Source of the DNA: an uncultured Alloprevotella sp.
Lineage (GTDB): Bacteria; Bacteroidota; Bacteroidia; Bacteroidales; Bacteroidaceae
Direction: 5' to 3'
DNA length: 64,000 bases
Assembly (NCBI GenBank): GCA_944322095.1
Contig: CALUNU010000004.1
Span: 62,001 to 126,000 of the forward strand
Shown here: positions 56,082 to 64,000 of the stretch, in pieces
Numbering within the stretch: the first letter of the stretch is position 1
Layout: each line of letters opens with the position of its first letter
Translations under genes and position numbers: made by a program
Notes under the pieces: model-generated
The model's input: only the letters and a program-made list of their open reading frames with translations
Told to the model about the DNA's origin: nothing
The model's database searches: none

Positions 56082-58193
56082 ATGTCACAGCATGACATCT
56101 GCGTCACCAAGCGTGACGGCTCGCGCGAGGCGTTCAGCCTTGCGAAAATTGAGCGCGCCCTTGCCCGTGCCCTTGCCGCCGCGGGTACGCCCGACGACGC
56201 GGCGGCCGCCGGCATGGCCGCCGCCATCGTCCCCCGCGACGGCATCGGCGTCGAGGAAATCCAGAACCGGGCCGAAGAGGCCCTCATGGCTTCGGGCCGC
56301 TACGATGCGGCGCGGGCCTTCATCCTCTACCGCCAAAGCCACAAGGAAGACCGCGAGACGGCCGAACGCCTGCGCTTCCTCTCCGACTACTGCGAGGCCG
56401 AGAACCCGGCCACGGGCTCCAAGTATGACGCCAACGCCAACGTCGAGCACAAGAACATTGCCACTCTTATCGGCGAGCTGCCCAAGCAGGGCTTTATCCG
56501 GCTGAACCGCCGCTTGCTTTGCGACCGCATCCGCAGCATGTATGGCCGCGAGACGGCCGAGCGCTATCGCCGCCTGCTCGACCGTCATTTCCTCTACAAG
56601 AACGATGAGACGAGCCTGGCCAACTATTGCGCCTCCATCACGATGTACCCCTGGCTGCTCGACGGCACTCGCAGCATCGGGGGCAACTCGGCGGCCCCCA
56701 CCAACCTCAAAAGCTTCTGCGGGGGCTTCGTCAACATGGTGTTCATCGTCTCGAGCATGCTGAGCGGGGCCTGCGCCACTCCCGAGTTTCTCATGTATAT
56801 GAGCCATTTCCTGGCCGTCGAATATGGCGACGACTACTACGAGCACGCCGACCGTGTGGTCGATCTGTCCCTGCGCCGCCGTACGCTCGACAAGGTCGTG
56901 ACCGACTGCTTCGAGCAGATTGTCTATTCCATCAATCAGCCCACCGGGGCGCGCAACTTCCAGGCCGTCTTCTGGAACATCTCCTATTACGACCGCTACT
57001 ATTTCGAGGCCCTTTTCGGTGAGTTCCGTTTTCCCGACGGGTCGCGTCCCTCGTGGCCTGCACTCGACTGGTTGCAGCGGCGATTCATGCGCTGGTTTAA
57101 CGCCGAGCGCACGAAGGCGGTGCTCACCTTTCCCGTCGAGACGATGGCCCTGCTCACCGAAAACGGCGATGCCAAGGACAGCGACTATGCCGACCTGACG
57201 GCCGGGATGTATGCCGCCGGCCATTCGTTTTTTACCTACATGAGCGACCGGGCCGACTCGCTCTCCTCATGCTGCCGCCTGCGCAACGAGATACAGGACA
57301 ACGGGTTCAGCTATACGCTCGGGGCGGGAGGTGTATCGACCGGCAGCAAAAGCGTGCTCACGCTCAACCTGAACCGCATCGTGCAGGAGGCCGGGCGTCG
57401 CGGCCGCCCCTATCTGGAAGCGCTGGCCGATGTGGCCGATCTGGCCCACAAGGTGCAGTTGGCCTACAACGAAAATCTCAGACAGATGCAGGCGCGGGGC
57501 ATGCTTCCTCTCTTCGACGCGGGTTACATCAACCTCTCGCGCCAGTATCTGACCATCGGTGTGAACGGACTGGTGGAGGCTGCCGAGAGCCTGGGCATCG
57601 AGATCAGCGACAACCCCGCCTATGAGGCCTTTGCCGCAGGTGTGCTCGGCGTCATCGAGAAGCTCAACAAGCAGTATCGCACGAAAGACGTGATGTTCAA
57701 CTGTGAAATGATACCGGCTGAAAACGTCGGCGTGAAGCATGCACGCTGGGACCGGGAGGACGGCTACCACGTGCCGCGCGACTGCTACAACAGCTATTTC
57801 TACGTGGTAGAGGACAACCGGACGGACGTCATCGAAAAGTTTCGTCTGCACGGTCGCCGCTATACGGCCCATCTGACGGGGGGATCGGCCCTTCACATGA
57901 ACCTCGACGAGCATCTGACGCAAGCGCAGTACCGCCAGCTGTTGCGTGTGGCCGCCCGCGAGGGATGCAACTACTTTACGTTCAACATTCCCAACACGCT
58001 CTGCAACGAGTGTGGCCACATCGACAAGCGCTATCTCACGACCTGCCCCGAATGCGGGAGCACCGACGTCGACTATCTCACGCGCGTCATCGGCTACTTG
58101 AAGCGCGTGTCCAACTTCTCGGCCGACCGGCAGAAGGAGGCGGCCCGCCGCCACTATGCCCACGTGGCCTCTGACGCGGAGGGCACATGCTGA
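56082..58193 (+). CDS. nrdD: Anaerobic (class III) ribonucleoside-triphosphate reductase
   Basis: A 703-residue glycyl-radical enzyme that makes deoxynucleotides without oxygen. An ATP-cone occupies residues 1-95 (CVTKRDGSREAFSLAKIERAL). The core includes NLKSFCGGFVNMV and DSLSSCCRLRNEI, with redox cysteines. The zinc site is CNEC...CPEC near 643-660. The radical glycine is G671 in RVIGYL. The start at 56082 (MSQHDIC) is chosen because the longer open frame crosses the riboswitch. The gene overlaps nrdG by 7 bases and lies under the cobalamin riboswitch. Confidence 0.96.
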   Translation: MSQHDICVTKRDGSREAFSLAKIERALARALAAAGTPDDAAAAGMAAAIVPRDGIGVEEIQNRAEEALMASGRYDAARAFILYRQSHKEDRETAERLRFLSDYCEAENPATGSKYDANANVEHKNIATLIGELPKQGFIRLNRRLLCDRIRSMYGRETAERYRRLLDRHFLYKNDETSLANYCASITMYPWLLDGTRSIGGNSAAPTNLKSFCGGFVNMVFIVSSMLSGACATPEFLMYMSHFLAVEYGDDYYEHADRVVDLSLRRRTLDKVVTDCFEQIVYSINQPTGARNFQAVFWNISYYDRYYFEALFGEFRFPDGSRPSWPALDWLQRRFMRWFNAERTKAVLTFPVETMALLTENGDAKDSDYADLTAGMYAAGHSFFTYMSDRADSLSSCCRLRNEIQDNGFSYTLGAGGVSTGSKSVLTLNLNRIVQEAGRRGRPYLEALADVADLAHKVQLAYNENLRQMQARGMLPLFDAGYINLSRQYLTIGVNGLVEAAESLGIEISDNPAYEAFAAGVLGVIEKLNKQYRTKDVMFNCEMIPAENVGVKHARWDREDGYHVPRDCYNSYFYVVEDNRTDVIEKFRLHGRRYTAHLTGGSALHMNLDEHLTQAQYRQLLRVAAREGCNYFTFNIPNTLCNECGHIDKRYLTTCPECGSTDVDYLTRVIGYLKRVSNFSADRQKEAARRHYAHVASDAEGTC

Positions 58194-58660
58194 GATATGC
58201 AGGCCACGACGTGGTGTTTCAGGAGTTTCCCGACGAGGTGACGCTGGCCGTCAACCTGGCGGGCTGCCCCCACCGCTGCCCGGGCTGCCACAGCCCGTGG
58301 CTGCGGCGCGACGAGGGCGACGAGCTGGACGAGGCCCGTCTGCTGGCCCTGGCCGAGAGCTACCGCGACGCCGTGACGTGTGTGGCGCTGATGGGCGGTG
58401 ACGCCGACCCGCAGGCCGTGGCGCGCCTGCTGACGGCCGTCAGGGAACGCTTCGGCCCCCGCATGCACACGGGGTGGTACTCGGGCAGCGACGCCCTGCC
58501 CCCGGGCTTCCGCCCCGAGGCCTTCACCTATGTGAAGCTCGGCGCCTGGCGTGCTGAGCTTGGCCCCCTCACGTCGCCCGCCACCAACCAGCGCCTCTAC
58601 CGCGTGACGCCCCGCGGACTGGAAGACATCACCCCGCTCATGCGCCGCCGGCCCGTGTAG
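58187..58660 (+). CDS. nrdG: Anaerobic ribonucleotide reductase activating protein (radical SAM)
   Basis: A 157-residue radical-SAM activase that places the glycyl radical on NrdD. The cluster motif is CPHRCPGC (C-x3-C-x2-C, near residues 26-33), in the usual AVNLAGCPHRCPGCHSPW setting. Its ATG lies 7 bases inside the nrdD end, so the pair is co-translated. The length fits NrdG. A terminator follows 49 bases beyond the stop. Confidence 0.95.
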   Translation: MLRYAGHDVVFQEFPDEVTLAVNLAGCPHRCPGCHSPWLRRDEGDELDEARLLALAESYRDAVTCVALMGGDADPQAVARLLTAVRERFGPRMHTGWYSGSDALPPGFRPEAFTYVKLGAWRAELGPLTSPATNQRLYRVTPRGLEDITPLMRRRPV

Positions 58661-58708
58661 CCCCGCGCCGCAGAAGAGCGTTTCTGCCCTGCGGCACCCA
58701 CCATCCGT

Positions 58709-58743
58709 CAAGGCGCTCGGCCCCACCAAGGCCGGGCGCCTTG
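58709..58743 (+). terminator. Terminator of nrdDG
   Basis: CAAGGCGCTCGGCC (58709-58722) pairs with GGCCGGGCGCCTTG (58730-58743) with one G-T pair, followed by CTGTGTTTCTG. The T-run is short, but the stem is strong. Confidence 0.72.
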
Positions 58744-58797
58744 CTGTGTTTCTGTGCAGGGCGCACCGGCCTCGTGCAGCGTGGATGTTGCCTGCGT

Positions 58798-58906
58798 GAG
58801 CGACGCGATTCATCGCGTCGCTCACGTCCCGGATGGCACGCCGCGGAGGAAGAATGTCGTGGCGGGGCTTCGCCCCGAGCGGGTGAGACGCGATGAATCG
58901 CGTCTC
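58798..58906. repeat. Two copies of the GAGACGCGAT palindrome
   Basis: A variant with longer arms (GAGCGACGCGAT / ATCGCGTCGCTC) lies at 58798-58822. A perfect copy is at 58885-58906, followed by TACGTGGCGG. The spacing of 87 bases is close to the 85 seen at 20093-20284. Confidence 0.85.
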
Positions 58907-58975
58907 TACGTGGCGGACAGCCAGCCTCGTGGCCGTCCTTCCCGCCCCATGCGGTCGGCCTCCGCAGCACGGCCG

Positions 58976-59190
58976 GCCTCAAAGAGGCCGACCTATCAGT
59001 AGCCGCGGGTGGAGCGCAGCGGAACCCGCGGTACGCGCGCACACAACAAATAGAGCCTCGAAGAGGCGTCTATGCCATACGCCCCCGCAGGCATAGCGAC
59101 CTCTTCGAGGCCGACGGCAACCCCCGTCACCCCACCTCGGGTTCCGCTGCGCTCCACCCGAGGCTACTGATAGCCCGACCTCTTCGAGGC
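58976..59190. repeat. Large inverted-repeat element with 35-base arms
   Basis: The arms at 58994-59028 and 59138-59172 are identical in 34 of 35 positions when one is reverse-complemented (starts TATCAGTAGCC, ends GGAACCCG). The inside carries a second palindrome series (GCCTCGAAGAGGC, CTATGCC/GGCATAG, CTCTTCGAGGC), and GGCCTC-type sequence lies outside both arms. The whole can form a cruciform. It resembles a miniature inverted-repeat element, but no target duplication is identified. No gene lies in 58661-59570. Confidence 0.85.
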
Positions 59191-59432
59191 CGCCTGCCTC
59201 ACCGTCATCCGTCTGCGGTAGCGTGTGGCGGTCGTCCCCTGCGGCGCCTACGCGCGCGTATTATATATATGGTGTGCGCCCCCGGTGAGGCTGATGGGGC
59301 GTGTGCGCGCCAGGGGCCGCCGATTGTTGCTCTCTGCGCGCCGATGTGTGCCGCAGACGGGCCTTTGTGAGGTTGCTTCGCCGCGGATTTGGTTAAAATC
59401 AGACCGTGTTAACAAAAATTTACCCCCCCCGG

Positions 59433-59463
59433 TTGGTGTTTTAGGCATTCGGCCGTATATTTG
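59433..59463 (+). promoter_or_regulatory. Promoter of the 837-residue secreted protein
   Basis: TTG (59433-59435), a 20-base gap and TATATTTG (59456-59463) match the Bacteroidetes consensus. The transcript would carry a leader of about 100 bases ending in the AT-rich ATAAAAAATCAAATTTT just before the ATG. Confidence 0.7.
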
Positions 59464-59570
59464 CGCCTGTCAAAAGCGCACAACGCCCTAAGGCTCCGCA
59501 CCTTTTGCTCGCCCGGGCGCTTCTACGCGGCATGAACCTTTCATATCAACTTTATAAAAAATCAAATTTT

Positions 59571-62084
59571 ATGCGAACAACTACTATGCTTTGCGCCCTG
59601 CTTGCAGGCGGCCTCACGCTCGGCGGCACGGCGCTCCACGCGCAGGAGGCGCAGGTCGTGCTCACGTACGACGACAGCGCACCTGTCGCCAGTGTGGAGG
59701 CTCTCGTGGATGGCGACTATGTGCTCGATTTGTATAATAATTCGAGCGGAAATAACGCCACCGCAACGGGTCTTATCAACTTCGACGCTTCGCGTGGTGA
59801 GAACGATTGCTATGCTGCCATTTACAATTTCGACTTCGACGGCGGCATCATCACGGACGAAAGCTACATTTGGACGCTGCATTGGGAGAATGACAATACG
59901 TTTACGTTGCAGAACAAAGCCAACCCTGGGGTCTATTTCTCTACCAATACGAGAAATCTCCCCGATAATGCCAGGGGCGACATGCACCAGAACAACGATA
60001 CGTACGGCCCTGCCCACTATGTGCCCGAGATCGTAACGGATGCTACGGTGGATGGCAAGACGCGTTTCTTCTTGAAGCTGAACAACCCGGCCGTGGAATC
60101 GGGGACGGATATGTATCTGCACACCAACAACCAAGGAAGCTACAAGCGTCTGTCGTATTGGGACGGCGGCCGTCCCAATATGACCAGCTCGGGCGTACAG
60201 ATGGCTTTCCACCCTGTGAGGTCAGTGGTTTCTAATATAGTGGAAGTGACCTACCGCTACAATGTGACGAATGTAGGCATTTCGTTTGAGCAGACTGTGA
60301 GCGCCATCGTGGGCGACCCCTATGCAGCTCCGGCCGTTGACCTCTACACCATCACGGATCAGCCCAAGGGAACGGTGACGGGCGAGGAAACAGAGTCCGT
60401 CGTGGTGAACTGCACCGCCAGCTACCCCGGCGGCCTCGTGGCCAAGGCTATGACCGCCGACGGCCAGTTTGCCACAGACGCCAAGTGGTACACGCTCAGC
60501 GTGCGCGGCGGCCAGGCCGTCGTAGCTACGGATGATGCCATCTACACAAAGAACCAGACGCGTCAGCTTGCCAAGGGCAACATGTGGACGTTCGTCAAGG
60601 AGGACGGCAACCCCGACGAATTCAAGGTGTACAACCTGTTGAAGGGTGCCGCCAGCCCGCTCTATATGGCAAACAATGGAGGTAATGATGTTGGTAACAC
60701 AGTTGCGGCCTTTGGTACGGGCAGCGAAGAGACGGGAACTTCCACGTTCCTTATCACGACCAATGGCGACGGCTTCAATCTGCAATACCCGGGCACGCCC
60801 AATGCCAACCTTGGCGACCATGGTTCGGGCGGAGTTTTGGCCGTATGGAACAATGGCGGCAGCGCAAGCGATCCCGGCTCATGCTTCGTCGTGGCCGAAG
60901 TGAACGACCTGCTGGACGCCGCAACGGCTCAGGAATATCCCGGCTACGTAGGCTCGCTCCTTCCCGAAGCCATAGCAACACTCAACTCGGCCAAGGACGC
61001 TTTTGCCGAAGGAACCGAGACAACGCAAAAACTCACGGCGTTCATTGACACCTACAACAGCGAAAGCAGCCAGCTGAGCCTTACCGACGGCGGCTACTAC
61101 CGCATCCAGAACACCTACTCGGGCAACTTCCTGACTGCCGACGCCTCCCTTCTGAAATCCCAATCCAGAGCCAATGGAAACGCCTCGCAGATATGGAAAA
61201 TCGAACGCACCGACGAGGACACCTACCGCCTGACGGCCCAAGGCGTCACGCCTGCCCAGGCCACCACAGAGGGCGATGGCTCCACCGTGACGATGGGTAG
61301 CGCCGACGGCGAAACCGTCATGACGTTGCACATTGGGCACAGTAATCCTCAGGATTCGGGTGATCTGCCGGCCAATTTGAAGTGGTATTTCAACGCTGAT
61401 GCAAACGATGCAGCCGGGACCCATACTTCTTTCTATGCTAACGGTGCTGGCAACGTAATACTTCGTCCTTACACGTGGGGTGCCTCAATATGGAGCATCC
61501 AAAAGGCCGAGACCATCGGTCTGACCATCGGTGGTGCGCTCTGCGGCACGTTCTGCTACGACTTTGCCATCCAGCTGCCCGAAGGCCTGACGGCCTACCG
61601 CGCCGTGAGCGACGATGACGACGCCATCTATCTGGAAAGCATCGAGGGCAACGTGGTGCCCGCAAACACGCCCGTGCTCGTGCAGGCCGAAGAGGCCAAG
61701 ACGTATGAGCTGACCATCCTCAGCGACGCTGCTCCGCTCGGCAAGAAGAACGCATTCGAGGGTACGCTTCTGCCCGAAGCCATCGACGGCGGCGTGAACG
61801 CCTACATCCTGGGCATGAAGGACACGGACGAGGCTCCGCGCTTCTACCTCGTATCGGAGGACGACCGCACGATGCCGGCCAACAAGGCCTACTACGTGGC
61901 CACCGGCACGCAGACGCAGGGCTTCCGCCTGAGCTTCGACGGCACGACGACGGGCATCGACAGCGCCGTGACGGCCGAAGGCGGGGAAACGGAGGTGTAC
62001 TACGACCTCTCGGGCCGCCGCGTGCTCTATCCTGCCAAGGGCATCTACGTGAAGGCCAACGGCCAGAAAGTGTATCTGAAATAA
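59571..62084 (+). CDS. Large secreted protein with RICIN-like region and T9SS-type tail
   Basis: An 837-residue exported protein. The start at MRTTTMLCALLAGGLTLGG is preferred because it follows an AT-rich leader and begins a signal peptide ending ALHAQ; upstream ATGs do not. Residues about 530-680 (GYYRIQNTYSGNFLTADASL...SQIWKIERTDEDTYRLTAQG) resemble the RICIN-like modules of the GH84 enzyme. The tail (VYYDLSGRRVLYPAKGIYVKANGQ) is of the type IX sorting kind. No catalytic domain is seen, so binding or matrix function is likely. A 60-residue peptide gene follows after 28 bases. Confidence 0.78.
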   Translation: MRTTTMLCALLAGGLTLGGTALHAQEAQVVLTYDDSAPVASVEALVDGDYVLDLYNNSSGNNATATGLINFDASRGENDCYAAIYNFDFDGGIITDESYIWTLHWENDNTFTLQNKANPGVYFSTNTRNLPDNARGDMHQNNDTYGPAHYVPEIVTDATVDGKTRFFLKLNNPAVESGTDMYLHTNNQGSYKRLSYWDGGRPNMTSSGVQMAFHPVRSVVSNIVEVTYRYNVTNVGISFEQTVSAIVGDPYAAPAVDLYTITDQPKGTVTGEETESVVVNCTASYPGGLVAKAMTADGQFATDAKWYTLSVRGGQAVVATDDAIYTKNQTRQLAKGNMWTFVKEDGNPDEFKVYNLLKGAASPLYMANNGGNDVGNTVAAFGTGSEETGTSTFLITTNGDGFNLQYPGTPNANLGDHGSGGVLAVWNNGGSASDPGSCFVVAEVNDLLDAATAQEYPGYVGSLLPEAIATLNSAKDAFAEGTETTQKLTAFIDTYNSESSQLSLTDGGYYRIQNTYSGNFLTADASLLKSQSRANGNASQIWKIERTDEDTYRLTAQGVTPAQATTEGDGSTVTMGSADGETVMTLHIGHSNPQDSGDLPANLKWYFNADANDAAGTHTSFYANGAGNVILRPYTWGASIWSIQKAETIGLTIGGALCGTFCYDFAIQLPEGLTAYRAVSDDDDAIYLESIEGNVVPANTPVLVQAEEAKTYELTILSDAAPLGKKNAFEGTLLPEAIDGGVNAYILGMKDTDEAPRFYLVSEDDRTMPANKAYYVATGTQTQGFRLSFDGTTTGIDSAVTAEGGETEVYYDLSGRRVLYPAKGIYVKANGQKVYLK

Positions 62085-62112
62085 ACATCCATCCATCAAA
62101 AAAGACAACAAC

Positions 62113-62295
62113 ATGAAGAAAACTTATATCCGCCCCGCAGGCGAACGCATCGGCCTCTACATGGAGGACAGCGTGATGACCACGGCATCGTATGCCAAGG
62201 CCGACGACACGGACACGATGGGCGCATCGAACGCCCTGAGCAACAAGAAGAACAACATTTGGGACAGCGACGAATGGGCCCAGACCAATTGGTAA
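62113..62295 (+). CDS. Small 60-residue protein downstream of a secreted protein, MKKxYxxP family
   Basis: This gene encodes 60 residues starting MKKTYIRPAGERIGLYMED and ending NNIWDSDEWAQTNW. It lies 28 bases after the secreted protein, with no promoter between, and before a terminator. It resembles the 57-residue gene at 1917-2090 in its MKKxYxxP start, a central small-residue stretch (VMTTASYAKADD) and a tail with Lys-Asn and acidic-tryptophan residues. There is no signal peptide, membrane segment or cysteine. Function unknown; a cytoplasmic partner or a regulatory or precursor peptide are possibilities. Confidence 0.82.
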   Translation: MKKTYIRPAGERIGLYMEDSVMTTASYAKADDTDTMGASNALSNKKNNIWDSDEWAQTNW

Positions 62296-62364
62296 TGTTG
62301 GAAATATCGGTAAAATGGTAGCGGGCGCCCCGCCCATTCGTCAGCAAGGGGCGCGCGCAAAAGG

Positions 62365-62402
62365 AAATCCCCGGCAGGCCGCGAGGCTTGTCGGGGATTT
62401 TT
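62365..62402. terminator. Terminator after the small peptide gene
   Basis: AAATCCCCGGCAGGCC (62365-62380) pairs with GGCTTGTCGGGGATTT (62385-62400) with two G-T pairs, followed by TTTTTG. It can also end the minus-strand fragment lying beyond it. Confidence 0.82.
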
Positions 62403-62433
62403 GTGTGGGCGGGCCACCCGCCGGGGCAGGGCC

Positions 62434-62775
62434 TCAGCCCATGACCCACCGGGCGAGACCGGGACGCCACTTGTAGAACAATGCCACCACGGCCCACGAG
62501 GCGGCAAACACGAAGACGGCGGCCACGGGGATGCGCAGCGACACGGGGACGGCGAGCACGTCGAGCACGTCGACAAGGCGGTAGCCCAGGCCGACAACGA
62601 AGTAGTGGATCATGTAGACGCCCAGACCGCACTTCGTGAGGTTGGCCAGCAGGGCGCCGAGACGGGCGGGCAGGCTGCGCACCTTGTGGACCAGGAGGAA
62701 CCAGGCCAGCGTCATGGCCACCACGTTGGGCGAGCAGTAGAGGAAAAAAAGCTCGACCTGGCGCTCGGAGGCGTC
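62434..62775 (-). pseudogene. C-terminal remnant of an acyltransferase-3 family membrane protein
   Basis: The minus strand encodes about 110 residues matching the end of integral-membrane acyltransferases (OatA/WecH type): LFFLYCSPNVVAMTLAWFLL, GLGVYMIHYFVVGLGYRL and FAASWAVVALFYKWRPGLARW, i.e. the last three membrane segments. A whole protein would have about 330-370 residues. Upstream of about 62775 the frame no longer looks like this family and runs into the argS promoter region, so the 5' two thirds are missing. An ATG at 62724 could give a 96-residue product. Confidence 0.68.
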
Positions 62776-62824
62776 GGGGCGGGCGGTGACGGCCCGGGCC
62801 CGGTCGCGAATGGAAAAAAAGTTG

Positions 62825-62832
62825 TACCTTTG
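62825..62832 (+). promoter_or_regulatory. Probable -7 box of the argS promoter
   Basis: TACCTTTG matches TAnnTTTG, 92 bases before the argS ATG. A GCGCGCG stretch followed by TTATTATATATAG lies in the leader. No exact -33 box is visible. Confidence 0.5.
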
Positions 62833-62923
62833 CCCACCAAGGCATACGCGGCCTTCGCGCGCATGCGCGCGTTCCTTATTATATATAGCGCAGGAAGAAG
62901 AAACAAAAAAGCCATCAAACGAT

Positions 62924-64000
62924 ATGAAGATCGAACAACAGCTGGCCGCCGACGCGGCTGCCGCCCTTAAAGCTCTTTACGGCGCCGACGTGGAGGCCGG
63001 GAGCATCCAACTGGAAAAGACGAAACGTGAGTTCGAAGGCCATCTGACGCTCGTGGTCTTCCCCTATCTGCGCCTGTCGCGCAAGAAACCCGAGGAAACG
63101 GCCGAGGAAATAGGCCGCTACCTGATGGAACACTCGGCAGCCGTGGCGGGGTATAACGTCATCAAGGGCTTTCTGAACCTGACGGTGGCACCCGCGGCAT
63201 GGGTGGCCCTGCTCGACGACATCAACAGCGACGCCCGCTACGGGCTGACGGAGCCGGGTGAGGACGCCCCGCTCGTGATGATAGAATACTCCTCGCCCAA
63301 CACGAACAAGCCGCTCCATCTGGGCCACGTGCGCAACAACCTGCTGGGATGGGCGCTGGCACAGATTGTGGAAGCCTGCGGAAACCGCGTGGTCAAGACG
63401 AACATCGTGAACGACCGCGGCATACACATATGCAAGTCGATGCTGGCATGGCAGAAGTATGGCAACGGTGAGACACCCGAGAGCTCGGGCAAGAAGGGCG
63501 ACCACCTGATTGGCGACTACTATGTGGCCTTCGACCAGCACTACCGGGCCGAGGTGAAAGAGCTCACGGCAAAATATGAAGCCGAGGGCATGGCGCCCGA
63601 AGCCGCCAAGGAACGTGCCGAGAAAGACTCGCCCCTGATGCAGGAGGCCCACGCCATGCTCGTGCGCTGGGAGCAGAACGACCCCGAGGTGCGGGCCCTC
63701 TGGCGCAAGATGAACGAATGGGTGTACGAGGGCTTTGACCAGACGTACAAGGCGCTGGGCGTAGGCTTCGACAAGATATATTACGAGAGCGACACCTATC
63801 TGGAAGGCCGCAAGATGGTGCTCGAAGGGTTGGAGAAAGGGCTGTTCTACCGCCGCGACGACGGTTCGGTGTGGGCCGACCTGCGCTCGGAGGGGCTCGA
63901 CGAGAAACTGCTGCTGCGGGCCGACGGTACGAGCGTCTATATGACACAGGACATCGGTACGGCCAAGATGCGCTTCGAGGACTTCCCCATCGACAAGATG
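62924..64000 (+). CDS. argS: Arginyl-tRNA synthetase (5' part, runs off the window)
   Basis: The first 359 codons of a class I synthetase, starting MKIEQQLAADAAAALKALYG. The N-terminal Arg-tRNA additional domain spans residues 1-105. The adenylate motif is SSPNTNKPLHLGHVRNN (HIGH equivalent HLGH) near 125-140. Later TNIVNDRGIHICKSMLAWQKYG, YESDTYLEGRKMV and DGTSVYMTQDIGTAKMRF follow the ArgS pattern. The KMSKS region and anticodon domain would lie beyond the window edge; the frame stays open to base 64000. Confidence 0.97.
   Translation, partial: MKIEQQLAADAAAALKALYGADVEAGSIQLEKTKREFEGHLTLVVFPYLRLSRKKPEETAEEIGRYLMEHSAAVAGYNVIKGFLNLTVAPAAWVALLDDINSDARYGLTEPGEDAPLVMIEYSSPNTNKPLHLGHVRNNLLGWALAQIVEACGNRVVKTNIVNDRGIHICKSMLAWQKYGNGETPESSGKKGDHLIGDYYVAFDQHYRAEVKELTAKYEAEGMAPEAAKERAEKDSPLMQEAHAMLVRWEQNDPEVRALWRKMNEWVYEGFDQTYKALGVGFDKIYYESDTYLEGRKMVLEGLEKGLFYRRDDGSVWADLRSEGLDEKLLLRADGTSVYMTQDIGTAKMRFEDFPIDKM

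Noticed and set aside
59225..59491. An 88-codon frame before the 837-residue protein
   Set aside because: It contains the promoter boxes and the TATATA stretch, and its translation has no recognisable feature.

Overview
The window reads as chromosome from a GC-rich member of the Bacteroidales, probably Prevotellaceae (the family is an inference). Support: secreted proteins with type IX secretion-like C-terminal tails; the uppS-bamA-ompH-ompH envelope block; a BspA-type leucine-rich protein; M64 peptidase, YfhO, DUF4491, DUF3108 and DUF6089-type proteins; and promoters of the Bacteroidetes type (TTTG or TTG, about 20 bases, TAnnTTTG). I see no rRNA, tRNA, CRISPR array, phage or intact insertion sequence.

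Layout. 1-8.1 kb: gpmI and a minus-strand operon of three large secreted proteins (leucine-rich, dockerin-bearing, cohesin-like) ending in a 57-residue peptide gene. 8.1-8.7 kb: a long leader with nested inverted repeats. 8.7-11.9 kb: an amidotransferase-dipeptidase fusion, a tandem repeat, a DUF4491 membrane protein and an Lrp regulator. 12.7-18.1 kb: a plus-strand run of a GH3-type acyl-adenylating enzyme, a lipoprotein, a DUF3108 protein and pdxB. 18.2-23.2 kb: a secreted protein, then a secreted repeat protein, an ECF sigma factor and a putative anti-sigma factor. 23.3-34.3 kb: YfhO, M64 peptidase, two OmpH chaperones, BamA, UppS, a DUF6089-type protein and a lipoprotein. 34.6-39.1 kb: five uncharacterised exported proteins in one operon. 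39.9-47.7 kb: an alpha-2-macroglobulin-like protein, a YbhN-like flippase-type protein, rnhB and a YbjQ-family protein. 47.7-51.1 kb: sufC-sufD-sufS without sufB. 51.4-54.3 kb: a GH84 N-acetylglucosaminidase. 55.7-58.7 kb: a cobalamin riboswitch followed by nrdD-nrdG. 59.6-62.3 kb: a large secreted protein and a second small peptide gene. 62.4-64 kb: an acyltransferase remnant and the start of argS, which runs off the window.

The most unusual material lies between genes. Four dispersed copies of an element of roughly 350 bases each carry three 13-base near-palindromes (TCCAT-SSS-ATGGA) spaced exactly 21 bases apart. About nine copies of a second palindrome (arms GAGACGCGAT / ATCGCGTCTC) often sit beside it. 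A third family has a hairpin of the type CCGCGGGT...ACCCGCGG and is tandemly amplified at 10.5-11.0 kb. Two small peptide genes of one apparent family (start MKKxYxxP, tryptophan-rich acidic end) each follow a large secreted protein. Metabolically the window covers glycolysis, PLP synthesis, Fe-S assembly, anaerobic deoxynucleotide synthesis and outer-membrane biogenesis.
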